From Sphingobium sp. D43FB (GTDB taxonomy: Bacteria; Pseudomonadota; Alphaproteobacteria; Sphingomonadales; Sphingomonadaceae), in assembly GCF_002312805.1 (NCBI RefSeq), contig NZ_NMUA01000025.1, positions 1-64,000 on the forward strand: DNA of 64,000 bases, in the 5' to 3' direction. This document shows, piece by piece, positions 38,639 through 47,770 of the stretch. Within the stretch, counting starts at the first letter, position 1, and each line of letters starts with the position of its first letter. The notes beneath the pieces are model-generated. The model saw nothing but the letters and a program-made list of their open reading frames with translations. It searched no databases and was not told the origin of the DNA. The position numbers were made by a program, and so were the translations under genes.

Positions 38639-41600
38639 ATGCGTTTTGCCGCTTCCCTCCTGCTTGGCGCCGCCCTTCTGATCGCGCCCGCCCTTAACGC
38701 GCAGGACAAGGGCGGCCTCAGCCTCCAGCCGACCCGCACGCTGGCCTATGACGCGCATGAAGGCACCTGGATGCAGCCCGACATGGCCCCCGACGGCAAG
38801 ACGATCCTGTTCGACCTGCTCGGCGACATCTATGCCCTCGACGCAGCCGGTGGCACGGCACGGCCTCTGCTCAGCGGCATGGCGTTCGAGCGCAATCCGG
38901 TCTTTTCGCCCGACGGCAAGCAGTTCGCCTTCATCTCCGACCGGTCGGGCGTCACCAACCTGTGGATCGCCAACGCCGACGGCACGGGCCTCAAGCAACT
39001 GTCCAGCGACAGCAGCGTCGCCATCTACAGCTCTCCCTCCTGGTCTCCCGACGGCCGCTTCGTCACCGTGTCGCGCACCGTCCATGCGATCCTGGCGTTC
39101 GAACTGTTCATGTATGACAAGGATGGCGGCAGCGGCATCCAGATCACCAAGGCGGGATCGCCCGACAATTGGGATGCCCGGATGAACGCCATGGGCGCGG
39201 TCGCCGCGCCCGATGGCCGCACCCTCTACTACGCCACCAAGCGTGGGCATACCTGGACTGAGAACGACCTGCCCAACTGGTCGATCGCGCGCCGCGACCT
39301 CAAGACCGGCGTGGAACAAACCATCATCCAGTCGGCCGGCGGCGCAATGCGCCCGGCGCTGTCGCATGACGGCAAGCTGCTCGCCTATGCCAGTCGCACC
39401 ACGGCGAATGGGGGACAGAAGGACGGCCTGCGCCTACGCAATCTGGAAACGGGCGAGGATAAGTGGATCGCCTTTCCGATCGATCGCGACGGCCAGGATG
39501 GCGGCTATTACGCCGACCTGCTGCCGCGCTTCACCTTCATGCCGGGCGACAAGGCGCTTCTGATGAGCGTGGGCGGCAAACTGGCGCGGCTGGACATCGC
39601 GAGCGGGACACGAACGGACATTCCATTCACCGCCCCGGTCAATCTCGGCCTTGGTCCGCTCACCCGCGTCCATCAGAAGGAAGAGGGCGGCCCGGTTCGT
39701 GTCCGTGTCGTCCAGGCCCCCCGCCAGTCGCCCGATGGCAAGAGAGTCGCCTTCACCGCACTCGGCGGCCTTTATGTGCAAAGCCTCGTCGCAGGTGCCA
39801 CGCCCAGACAGATCATGGCCGATGACGCTTTCCAGCCCGGCTGGTCCCCGGACGGCAAAAGCATCGTCTATGTAACCTGGACCGCTACGCAAGGCGGCCA
39901 TGTCTGGACCGTGCCGACGAGCGGCGGCAAACCCCGGCGACTGACCCAATTTCCGGCTTTCTATACCCAGCCAGTCTTTACGCCCGACGGCAAGACGGTG
40001 GTGGCTTTGCGCGCCAACCACTATGATCGCCTGCGCGCCGTGTCAGAAATCGACCCGTCACGCCCAACCGACATTATCCGCATGGACGCGCGGGGTGGCC
40101 CTGCCACACTCGTCACTCATGCCACGGGTGCCCGGCTGCTCCATTTCGGCGATGACGGTCGCCTCCTTTTCTACAGTCCGGTGGGGGTCAGCACGGTGCC
40201 GCTGTCCGGCGGCGATCCGCAAGTGGAACTGCGCGTGCTGGCGCCCGGGCTGGGGCAATATTTCCCGGGACCCGCACCGGTGGACGAGGTGCGCCTCAGC
40301 CCCGACGGCAGACACGCGCTCGTCAAATCCTTTGCGCAAATCTACCTGATCGACGTCCCGCCCGCCAACGGCGCGGAGCCGCCGACGATCGACCTGAATG
40401 CCGCCAGCGTCGCGCGCCACAAATTGACCCGGATCGGCGCCGACTTCACAGACTGGGCGGATAAGGGCGCTACCATCACCTGGTCGGTCGGCGCGACGTT
40501 CCAGCGCCTGCCGATCGAACAGGCGCTGTCTGCCTCCGCTCAGGGGGCTGAGGCACAGGCGCAAAGCTTCACCCTGCCGGTCGATCTGCCGCGCGATGTG
40601 CCCCGGGGCAGCATCGTGCTGCGCGGCGCGACCGTGCTACCGATGGCGGGCGGGCAGGATGTCGTCGCCAATGCTGATATTGTCATTACCGACAACCGCA
40701 TCGTCGCCGTCGGCCCATCCGGCTCGCTCGCCATTCCCAGCGGTGCGACCATCCGCGATGTCAGCGGCAAATATATCGTCCCCGGCTTTGTCGACACTCA
40801 CGCTCACTGGTTAGAAATCCGCCGCGCCATTCATGACAGGGGTCATTGGGACTTCGCCGCGAACCTGGCCTATGGCGTTACCTCGGCGTTGGACGTCCAG
40901 CCCTTTACCACCGACATCTTCGCCTATCAGGACATGATCGATGCGGGCATGATGCGCGGCCCGCGCGCTTGGTCCACCGGGCCGGGCGTGTTCGTGAATG
41001 CTGAAATCCACAGCAAGCAGGACGCGATCGACGTCCTTACCCGCTATCGCGACCATTATCGCACGCGCAACATCAAGAGCTATATGATCGGCGACCGCGC
41101 GCAGCGCCAATATATGGTCGAGGCGGCAAAGGATCTGGGCATGATGCCCACGACCGAAGGTGCCAGCGACATGGTACTGAACCTGACCCACGCCATCGAT
41201 GGTTTTTCGGGCAACGAACATAGCGTCCCGGTATCACCGCTGCGGGAGGACATTGTCCGCCTCTTTGCGCAGAGCCGCACCAGTTACACGCCCACCATCT
41301 CGGTCGCTTATGGCACGACCCCGGCACTGTTCGATTTCATCATCAACAAACGCCCGCAGGACGACCTGAAATTCCGCCATTTCGTGCCGCCTGGCATCGT
41401 CGCTGAAAAGCTCCGCAATCGCCACTGGATGCCGCCCGAGTCGCAAAGCTGGCGCCTGATCGCTGCCGATGCCGTAGCTATCCAGCGCGCGGGCGGTTTG
41501 GTGGGCATTGGCAGCCATGGCGAAATGCAGGGTCTGGGCTATCAGTGGGAGATGCAGGCTTTCGCCGCGGGCGGCGCGACGCCAATGGAAACGCTCAAGG

Positions 41601-41839
41601 CCGCAACGATCGGATCGGCCGAGGTGATCGGCCATAGCGACGATGTAGGCAGTCTGGAACCGGGCAAGTTCGCTGATCTCTTGATCTTGGACGCAGACCC
41701 GACGGCTGATATTTCGAACGCCATGAATATTGGCGCTGTGATGAAAAATGGTCGCCTCTATGACCCGATGACGTTAGACGAAATCTGGCCGCAAGAGACC
41801 AAGGCCGAATTGGCGTGGTTCCCGGAAGAAGGCGTGTAG
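38639..41839 (+). CDS. Secreted TolB-propeller amidohydrolase
   Basis: 1066 aa: a signal peptide (ending PALNAQD), then a long WD40-like TolB propeller to about residue 640 (PDGKTILFDLLGDIYALD, NPVFSPDGKQFAFISDRS, WSPDGKSIVYVTW), then an amidohydrolase domain (VPGFVDTHAHWLEI metal motif; GIGSHGEMQGLGYQWEMQ; PGKFADLLILDADP). Proteins of this type sit in the periplasm or are secreted and are thought to act on peptides or other amides. Its position after the receptor suggests coordinated uptake and hydrolysis. Confidence 0.88.
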   Translation: MRFAASLLLGAALLIAPALNAQDKGGLSLQPTRTLAYDAHEGTWMQPDMAPDGKTILFDLLGDIYALDAAGGTARPLLSGMAFERNPVFSPDGKQFAFISDRSGVTNLWIANADGTGLKQLSSDSSVAIYSSPSWSPDGRFVTVSRTVHAILAFELFMYDKDGGSGIQITKAGSPDNWDARMNAMGAVAAPDGRTLYYATKRGHTWTENDLPNWSIARRDLKTGVEQTIIQSAGGAMRPALSHDGKLLAYASRTTANGGQKDGLRLRNLETGEDKWIAFPIDRDGQDGGYYADLLPRFTFMPGDKALLMSVGGKLARLDIASGTRTDIPFTAPVNLGLGPLTRVHQKEEGGPVRVRVVQAPRQSPDGKRVAFTALGGLYVQSLVAGATPRQIMADDAFQPGWSPDGKSIVYVTWTATQGGHVWTVPTSGGKPRRLTQFPAFYTQPVFTPDGKTVVALRANHYDRLRAVSEIDPSRPTDIIRMDARGGPATLVTHATGARLLHFGDDGRLLFYSPVGVSTVPLSGGDPQVELRVLAPGLGQYFPGPAPVDEVRLSPDGRHALVKSFAQIYLIDVPPANGAEPPTIDLNAASVARHKLTRIGADFTDWADKGATITWSVGATFQRLPIEQALSASAQGAEAQAQSFTLPVDLPRDVPRGSIVLRGATVLPMAGGQDVVANADIVITDNRIVAVGPSGSLAIPSGATIRDVSGKYIVPGFVDTHAHWLEIRRAIHDRGHWDFAANLAYGVTSALDVQPFTTDIFAYQDMIDAGMMRGPRAWSTGPGVFVNAEIHSKQDAIDVLTRYRDHYRTRNIKSYMIGDRAQRQYMVEAAKDLGMMPTTEGASDMVLNLTHAIDGFSGNEHSVPVSPLREDIVRLFAQSRTSYTPTISVAYGTTPALFDFIINKRPQDDLKFRHFVPPGIVAEKLRNRHWMPPESQSWRLIAADAVAIQRAGGLVGIGSHGEMQGLGYQWEMQAFAAGGATPMETLKAATIGSAEVIGHSDDVGSLEPGKFADLLILDADPTADISNAMNIGAVMKNGRLYDPMTLDEIWPQETKAELAWFPEEGV

Positions 41840-41959
41840 TGATGTCGCGACGCTAGCATTTACAGTTTCTATTGTAATTTTAAGGCGGACGGCCAAGTCG
41901 CAAATGGCATAGCCACTGGCTGAATGCGTCGGCACATTCACACTATGTGACGAGGCATG

Positions 41960-42766
41960 TCATTTAGTTCGTGCGGCGGGGTCTTTGCCAGTTCCAGGCT
42001 CGAACACCCAATTGAGATAGGCCGCGATCCTTACGCCTCCGCGCTTCAGTCGATCGTCCATCTCCGATCGATGCTTGTACGCATAGTCCCAGGAAATGCT
42101 GGGGTCGGCGGGGTAGATCGTCTTGCGGAGCGCGATGCTCTCGGCAATCCAGGCCGAAGGCGCAGGATCGCTCCATTCGATTAGCTGCTCGGGCGAAATC
42201 GAGCGCGACAGCCATTGCGTATATTCGGAATAGGACAAGGACCGCTGCTCGATCATCGCTGAGTCCCACACCGAATGAAGGTTGGTCGCGCGCCCGAACC
42301 ACGTTACTTTGACATCATTGCCGCCCCGGTCATCCCCACCGCCCGCGTGCAATGGCTGATGCAGATCGCCGATGATGTGCACGATGAAGCGGAGGGCCAG
42401 CCGCTTGTCCTCGACGGACGATTTGGGATTGCGCAACGTAGCCGTAAAACCATCCAGCGCGCTCATGGCATCACCCTCTGGCGGCGCGTCCTTGCTTTGA
42501 TAGCGGTTCCCTTGCCTGACGGTCACATAGTGCCAGGGGCCAGCCTTCTTCTGCCAATATTCGGCGGGGTCGGACTTCATGTCATCGGGCCAGGTCGCCG
42601 CCTCGGCCAGATCCTCGGCACCAAGCAAAAGCCGGACATGAGCGCGTGCGACGCCGCTCAGATTTCCATCGGCGATGGCACCGGTTATGCGGTGGCCGAC
42701 AGGACCCCAAGCCTGTGCGGGTGTGCATGCAAGGAATAGGATGGCAAGAAGGGAGAATATACGCAT
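41960..42766 (-). CDS. S1/P1 nuclease
   Basis: 268 aa, Zn-dependent single-strand nuclease of the S1/P1 family. After signal cleavage (ACTPAQA) the mature N-terminus is WGPVGHRITG, whose Trp1 and His coordinate the Zn cluster. Other ligand regions are ATWPDDM, WHYVTV, VHIIGDLHQPLHAG and NLHSVWD. Secreted or periplasmic; it may release nucleotides as a phosphate source. AAGGA precedes the ATG. Confidence 0.92.
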   Translation of the reverse strand: MRIFSLLAILFLACTPAQAWGPVGHRITGAIADGNLSGVARAHVRLLLGAEDLAEAATWPDDMKSDPAEYWQKKAGPWHYVTVRQGNRYQSKDAPPEGDAMSALDGFTATLRNPKSSVEDKRLALRFIVHIIGDLHQPLHAGGGDDRGGNDVKVTWFGRATNLHSVWDSAMIEQRSLSYSEYTQWLSRSISPEQLIEWSDPAPSAWIAESIALRKTIYPADPSISWDYAYKHRSEMDDRLKRGGVRIAAYLNWVFEPGTGKDPAARTK

Positions 42767-42844
42767 GGCTGTTCCTTGGCGGCATTTCCTCTCCAGGGAA
42801 AGACGGATTTCTGTAGATGGTATGTCGTTCCGCGTGGCGCGAAC

Positions 42845-43177
42845 CTAGATCGTCCTGTCGGCCTTGTCGTCCAGCATCAGCCGTTCGCCCTGCTTCTCTA
42901 CTATGGCGGCGATCGGCCCTGACATCAGGCTCACCATGCCGGGAAGATGGAGCGTCACCCGCAGCCGATTGTCTTCCGCATCAACGGTGCAAGGCACTTC
43001 GACGCCCATGGTCGCGACCGTCAATGCAAGACGCTCAGCGCTGGGCCATGAATGGGTCACAGTGGCTGCGCCGCCCGGGATGTGCGAGGCCAGTTTGCCA
43101 ACGCCCCTCTCCATGCGCCGTATGGCCTCGTCGCGACCAAGAGTGTGGGGAATGTCAATTACAGTGGGAGTTGCCAT
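42845..43177 (-). CDS. Polyhydroxyalkanoic-acid-system family protein
   Basis: 110 aa of the PHA-granule/regulation family (MATPTVIDIPHTLGRDEAIR at the start; VTLHLPGMVSLMSGPIAAIV in the second half). The precise role in PHA metabolism is not established. It stands alone here. The 291 bp upstream hold nothing recognised. Confidence 0.78.
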   Translation of the reverse strand: MATPTVIDIPHTLGRDEAIRRMERGVGKLASHIPGGAATVTHSWPSAERLALTVATMGVEVPCTVDAEDNRLRVTLHLPGMVSLMSGPIAAIVEKQGERLMLDDKADRTI

Positions 43178-43468
43178 GGTCCATGGACGCTTGGATCAAG
43201 GCTGTGGTTCCGGCTCTGTCGCGTGGGTCTGCATCATGACGCTGGTGCTGGGGCTGGGGTGGTGCTTGACCGGGAAGGGGAGGGACTGTCTGCATGCCCA
43301 ATCGTGGGTAGCGCTGACCGTTCACTGCCAGTATCGTTCATCGCTCGAGATCAGCCGGTTGGGCGATATTTAGACACATCGGACAAGGGACCCCCAGCAG
43401 CAAACCTTACTCATCTCGCCTTTACGGCGGGCACCTCGGCAATGCGGGTGGTGTAGTTGGGGGACTTG

Positions 43469-43998
43469 CTATCGGATCTGGCCGCCCATTCGCGCGTCGG
43501 CCGGTTCAACTATGACCGGCATGGCTTTGGGATGCAGCGGCGCGACCAGCGCATTGGGTTCGCAAGTTAGAAACGCATAGACCGGACCATGGTCGCTTTG
43601 CCGCCATATGCCAGCGAACGCAGCGATCGGCTGGTCGATCACGTTGAACCACCACTCATCGCGCCCTTCCCCGATCTTGGGTTCCGCAAATGTCGAAAAG
43701 GGGACGAGGCACCGCTGCAGAGGATTGGCCAGCATCGACTTCCAGAATGGGCTACTGAGATTCCGCACATTGGTGACGCGCTTTTCCAGCATCTTTCCGC
43801 TCTTGCCTTTGACGTGGGTTGGCACGCCCCGGACATGACATCGCTTCGGATCGCCCCGTCATCGTTGCGGACGATCATACCCGGCTTTTTGGGCCAGACG
43901 TCCGTCGCGAGCGCGGCGTTGGGCTGGCGGATATCGAACCCCGCATAGTCCCGCCAACTGGGGATCTTGTCGGGGTCGGTTCGATAATGATTGCACAT
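43469..43998 (-). pseudogene. SOS-response-associated peptidase (SRAP/YedK), frameshifted
   Basis: SRAP proteins crosslink to abasic sites through Cys2. One frame starts MCNHYRTDPDKIPSWRDYAG and reaches IRSDVMS at about 43825. The second continues PTHVKGKSGKMLEKRVTNVRN, then RCLVPFSTFAEPKIGEG and FAGIWRQSDHGPVYAFLT, ending at 43469. Joining them restores the usual WGVP motif if one T is added in ATGTCC(T)GGGGCGTG. Cys2 and TNVR are intact. The very C-terminus also looks shortened. It may be a real pseudogene or a base-calling error at a G run. Confidence 0.72.
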
Positions 43999-44074
43999 TC
44001 GGGGAGCCTAGCGATCGCCAATTTGATCGCAAGCCTCTTGCATCGTTCCTGATATGTTCTTTACGATCGCAACC

Positions 44075-44266
44075 ATGATTCACCCTGATTCTCTTTGGCT
44101 CGCCCAGAGCCTGCTTCACGCCCCGGCCTGGGCACGCGTTGCCCTTACCGCACCCAACGAGCGCTTGCGCGAGAAGGCCGCGGTGGAATTGGCGCAAAGC
44201 GTCATTGCAGCTATAGAGCATCCCCCGAATATTCCTGACATCCGCCAGATGACGCTGCCCCTGTGA
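44075..44266 (+). CDS. DUF6771-type small protein
   Basis: 63 aa from MIHPDSLWLAQSLL, with the pattern APAWARVALTAPNERLREKA and a C-terminal LPL ending, as in the DUF6771 proteins common in sphingomonads. An upstream Met at 44054 is possible. Function unknown. Confidence 0.62.
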   Translation: MIHPDSLWLAQSLLHAPAWARVALTAPNERLREKAAVELAQSVIAAIEHPPNIPDIRQMTLPL

Positions 44267-44416
44267 CGCAAAGCCTGCGGCACATCCGCGTGATGCACAG
44301 GGTCAGCCATGCTGAATAGTCTGCTGCTTTCCTGATCTTGAGCAATAGACGGTATAGCGGCTGTGCAATCCGGCACCGTCCCGCTAGCGTCTCGGTTTGA
44401 GCGATCGGGAAGAGAT

Positions 44417-44602
44417 ATGAACGGATTTGTACGTTTGGAAGCGGTCGACGGCGATTTTGTGGTCGTCAATGTCGATCGGGTCAGTTTCGTTCGGCGCTAC
44501 CGCGGTGAGAACGGCACTAGCGCGATCAATTTCGAGAAGGGAAATTATATCGTCGTCAAAGGCAGTCTCGACAACGTCATGACCATCCTGGCCGAAGGCT
44601 GA
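44417..44602 (+). CDS. Small hypothetical protein (61 aa)
   Basis: 61 aa from MNGFVRLEAVDGDFVVVN with AGAG before the ATG. Mostly beta-strand (VVNVDRVSFVRRY; NYIVVKGSLDNVM), resembling short flagellar- or phage-type beta proteins, but no family was recognised. An earlier in-frame start at 44363 exists. Confidence 0.55.
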   Translation: MNGFVRLEAVDGDFVVVNVDRVSFVRRYRGENGTSAINFEKGNYIVVKGSLDNVMTILAEG

Positions 44603-44612
44603 AGTCAGGCTC

Positions 44613-45035
44613 ATGCTTGCCGTCCTATCTGCGGTCGTTCTGGCATCCGGGCAGGCCTTTGCCTGTACGCCGACCCATGTCTGGGACGGGGACGGCCCGA
44701 TCTGGTGTGCCGAAGGTCCAAAGGTGCGGTTGGCTGGTATCGCCGCCCGCGAGATGGACGGCACATGCAAACAGGGGCACCCCTGTCCCAAAGCATCGGC
44801 TATTGATGCACGAGACCGGCTGGTGCGCTTGCTGGGCGGCGCGAAAGGCAAGGCGCGGACTGGCCATATTCTTGTATCGGCGTCGGCCATGCGCTGCGTG
44901 TCGAATGGATCGGCGCGGGGCGGTCGCACGGCGGCATGGTGTACGCTGCCAGGCACGGGCGACATAAGCTGCGCCATGATCAGGTCCGGCACTGTCCTGC
45001 GGTGGGATCGCTATGCGCGGGGGCATTGTCGCTGA
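44613..45035 (+). CDS. Thermonuclease-like secreted protein, degenerate active site
   Basis: 140 aa with a signal (VLSAVVLASGQAFA) and a staphylococcal-nuclease-like start: THVWDGDGPIWC, then KVRLAGIAAREMDGTC. Compared with the usual VRLxxIDxPE motif, the Arg and Glu are kept but the Asp is Ala, so the metal site looks incomplete. Several Cys residues suggest disulphides. It belongs to a five-gene run of small proteins and overlaps the next by TGATG. Confidence 0.7.
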   Translation: MLAVLSAVVLASGQAFACTPTHVWDGDGPIWCAEGPKVRLAGIAAREMDGTCKQGHPCPKASAIDARDRLVRLLGGAKGKARTGHILVSASAMRCVSNGSARGGRTAAWCTLPGTGDISCAMIRSGTVLRWDRYARGHCR

Positions 45036-45235
45036 TGCCGAGAGGAACGCGCCATGAGCTGACCGGCATTCTTCTGGAAGGCGACTTCTATCCGGTGTTG
45101 CGTGTTGCCGACGGCGGCGAATGGCGACTGGAGATCACCAAGACCTGGCGGCCTCTGCTGGGCAAACGCGTCGCCATCATCGGCGTGCGTGACGGTTTTG
45201 ACCTGATTGCCGTCGAACGGATCACCCTGGCATGA
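45035..45235 (+). CDS. DUF5818-type small protein
   Basis: 66 aa starting in the stop codon of the previous gene (TGATG). It reads MPRGTRHELTGILLEGDFYP, VLRVADGGEWRLEI and RVAIIGVRDGFDLIAVERI, matching the small beta-barrel DUF5818 proteins I know from sphingomonads. Function unknown. It overlaps the next start (ATGA). Confidence 0.7.
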   Translation: MPRGTRHELTGILLEGDFYPVLRVADGGEWRLEITKTWRPLLGKRVAIIGVRDGFDLIAVERITLA

Positions 45236-45360
45236 CGCACGACCAGCTTCTGTGGGGGGAGGTGTCCATAGTAATGAAGCAGCATGGTGAGCAAGCACCG
45301 CGCAAGGTGGCCGAACGGATAGATACCCTTGCGGTTGAGGGTAAGGGGACTGCATCGTAA
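45232..45360 (+). CDS. DUF6961-like mini-protein, possibly truncated
   Basis: A 42-aa frame starts at an ATGA overlap with the DUF5818 stop: MTHDQLLWGEVSIVMKQHGE, then APRKVAERIDTLAVEG, ending in TAA. This follows the D-E-xW...HG..A...I.ERI..LA pattern of DUF6961 proteins, which are usually about 60 aa, so the C-terminus may be lost. The coupling supports translation. Confidence 0.5.
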   Translation: MTHDQLLWGEVSIVMKQHGEQAPRKVAERIDTLAVEGKGTAS

Positions 45361-45456
45361 CGAGCGCCGGGCCGCAAGGAGGCTGCTGCGCCGTGTCCAA
45401 GCCAAGCAAGACGCTTTTCTGCTTGGCGGCGGCAGCGCAAAATTGTCACTGGCTGA

Positions 45457-47379
45457 TCAGCGACTCAAACCGAAGCGATCTTCAAGGAAGGCGGCGATGC
45501 GGCGATACCCGTGAACGCGATTGGCAAGGCGGGCGATACCATGTCCTTCGTCCGGGAAGCGCAGATAGGTGACGGTTCCACCACTTGCTCGAATGCCCTC
45601 CACCAAACGGTCGCTCTCGGCGACCGGATCCCGCGGGTCGTTCGCTCCGTGCATGACCAGCATCGGCGTGGTAATCTTGGCTACGTTATTGATCGGCGAC
45701 AGCTTGGCAAAGAAGGCGCGGACCTTGGGATCTGCGATGTCACCGAATTCAAGCTTGTCAGCGGCCTTCAGTCCGGGGCTGGCTTGCTCAAGCGCTGTTA
45801 CCCAGTCCGATACACCCACGATAGAAACGCCGGCCACGAACATGTTGGGATATGTGCCAAGCGCCTGGTTGGTGAGATAGCCGCCATAAGAGCCGCCACC
45901 GACCGCGATACGGGTACCATCGACCTGACCCGACTTGCGCAACCATTCCGCCGCGTCGGCCAGATCTCCGACCTCGTCGACCTTCTTCTCACGGTCATTC
46001 AACTGCTCGAACGTCTTCCCTTGGCCCGTCGAACCACGATAGTTGAAGTCGAGTACCGCAATTCCGCGGGCGACATAATATTGGATGTCCGCCGAAAAGC
46101 CTGGCGTAGCATAAGCACTGGGGCCGCCATGGATACGCATGAACACTGGCGGCTTGCGGCCGTCGGGCGATGTCGTCGGCAAATACAGGAGCCCCGTGAG
46201 CGGTGCCCCGTCACGCGCGGCGAAGCGGACTGGCTCTGGGACCACCATCTGCGACAGGTCGAGCCCGGGCGCATCGGTCGGCACCAGAACACGGGCGGCG
46301 ACATCCTTTGCGGACAGATCCCACGAAAGCACTTCGCCCGCCCTGGTCGGGCTGTTCGCGCTGATCAGGAGCAATGGCCGCTCGCCAGCGAAATGGACAA
46401 ACATAGTGCCTGAGGGCAGTTTTGGCACAGGGATGTCGTGGCCGGTGCTTAAGTCGCGCGCGTGCAGACGGCTGAACCCAGTCTCGATCGTGGTCCAGAC
46501 CAGATAGCAGCCATCGGGGCTGAGCGCGATCTGACCGATATCGAAGCCTGGCTTGATGATCGTTTGGAGCCGACCCCGGCCTACATCATAAAAAGCGATC
46601 TCGTGATAGTCTGAGGATTGGTTGGTCGAAAGATAGAAACCGCTGCCATCGGGCTTCCATGCGATAGAGCTGTATTCAGCGATAGTCTTCGGCTCGAAAA
46701 CGTTTGCCATCTCGCCGGTTGCGGCGTTGAGCAGGTGAAGGTTATTACCACCCCCGCGGGTCTCGCTAACCGCGATCAAATCACCACCTGGCTGCCATGC
46801 GGCGGCGTAGAAACCGCCCTTTCCATCATAAACGCGCCGACTTTGGCCGGTCTCGACGTCCGTCACATAGATGTCGAAGTCGGTACCGTTGCGCTCGGTC
46901 GAGGAATAGGCGAAGCGGCGCCTGTCGCGGCTCCAAGCACCAAAGCTGCGGAACGCTGGCGATTTCTCAACGATTGTCCGCTCTTTGTTTCCGTCGATGG
47001 TGAGCAGGTGCATGCCAACGCGCTCGTCTCCATCGGTATCAGCGCCGTACAGCCAATGCCCGGAGGGGCCGGGCTCAAGCCAGTCTACGCCCGATCCGTA
47101 GGTGAGTTGGTCTGGAAAGCCGCCGCTTACCGGCATCGTCCAGATCTGGGGCGAACCGGTGATGTCGCTGATCCAGGCAATGTGGGTCCCGTCCGCGGAG
47201 AGGACTGCACCGCGCGGGCTCCGTACAAGCAGGAAACGGGTGATGTCGAGTTTGCCATCTTGTGTGGGCGCGAGCGAAACGGGCTCGGCCTTGACAATGT
47301 CCTCAGGACGAGGCGTTTGCGCCGCACCTGCTGCTGCGGCACCGCTCGATAGCAGCAATGAAAGGATAAGGGCCCGCAT
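45457..47379 (-). CDS. Prolyl-oligopeptidase-family (S9) peptidase
   Basis: 640 aa: signal peptide (SLLLSSGAAAAGAAQ), a beta-propeller (to about residue 370; SPDGCYLVWTTIETGF, VSETRGGGNNLHLLN) and an alpha/beta-hydrolase catalytic domain. The Ser nucleophile is in GGGSYGGYLTNQ, the Asp in VMHGANDPRDPV and the His in FPDEGHGIA. It should degrade short peptides in the periplasm. It is monocistronic, convergent with the small-protein cluster. Confidence 0.93.
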   Translation of the reverse strand: MRALILSLLLSSGAAAAGAAQTPRPEDIVKAEPVSLAPTQDGKLDITRFLLVRSPRGAVLSADGTHIAWISDITGSPQIWTMPVSGGFPDQLTYGSGVDWLEPGPSGHWLYGADTDGDERVGMHLLTIDGNKERTIVEKSPAFRSFGAWSRDRRRFAYSSTERNGTDFDIYVTDVETGQSRRVYDGKGGFYAAAWQPGGDLIAVSETRGGGNNLHLLNAATGEMANVFEPKTIAEYSSIAWKPDGSGFYLSTNQSSDYHEIAFYDVGRGRLQTIIKPGFDIGQIALSPDGCYLVWTTIETGFSRLHARDLSTGHDIPVPKLPSGTMFVHFAGERPLLLISANSPTRAGEVLSWDLSAKDVAARVLVPTDAPGLDLSQMVVPEPVRFAARDGAPLTGLLYLPTTSPDGRKPPVFMRIHGGPSAYATPGFSADIQYYVARGIAVLDFNYRGSTGQGKTFEQLNDREKKVDEVGDLADAAEWLRKSGQVDGTRIAVGGGSYGGYLTNQALGTYPNMFVAGVSIVGVSDWVTALEQASPGLKAADKLEFGDIADPKVRAFFAKLSPINNVAKITTPMLVMHGANDPRDPVAESDRLVEGIRASGGTVTYLRFPDEGHGIARLANRVHGYRRIAAFLEDRFGLSR

Positions 47380-47770
47380 CAGGTGCTCCGTCGCTTCTCG
47401 AATGAACTGGCAGGCTGGCCAGCCGTCTTCTTATTGAAAACAAAGCTAGCCGGATGCGGATGGGAAAGCGAGGTAGAATACCCCCATTTGCCCTCCACCG
47501 ATCGTCAACTCTTTGACGTCTGCCGCTGCTCCTTGTCTTGCACCTAATTCCACGCCCGCCTTGCCCGCGCGTGCGATGCAAAGCCACATCGACTTGTGTG
47601 ACGCCTTCTGGGCCGTTTGCCGAACGGCAAGTCTCGTGACTTTGGCGATTTTTAAGGCCGATTCCGGCAATTGCGACACCTGAAGCGGACATCCACTAGA
47701 CGCCCCAAGTCTGGACAAAGCTGATGGCAGCGGCCTATTTCGTAGGCCATGTTTGAGAAAGAGTAGCAGA
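47380..47770. other. Intergenic region between divergent genes
   Basis: Holds the promoters of the S9 peptidase (minus) and the oplAH operon (plus). No open frame with family similarity and no clear operator was found. Confidence 0.4.
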
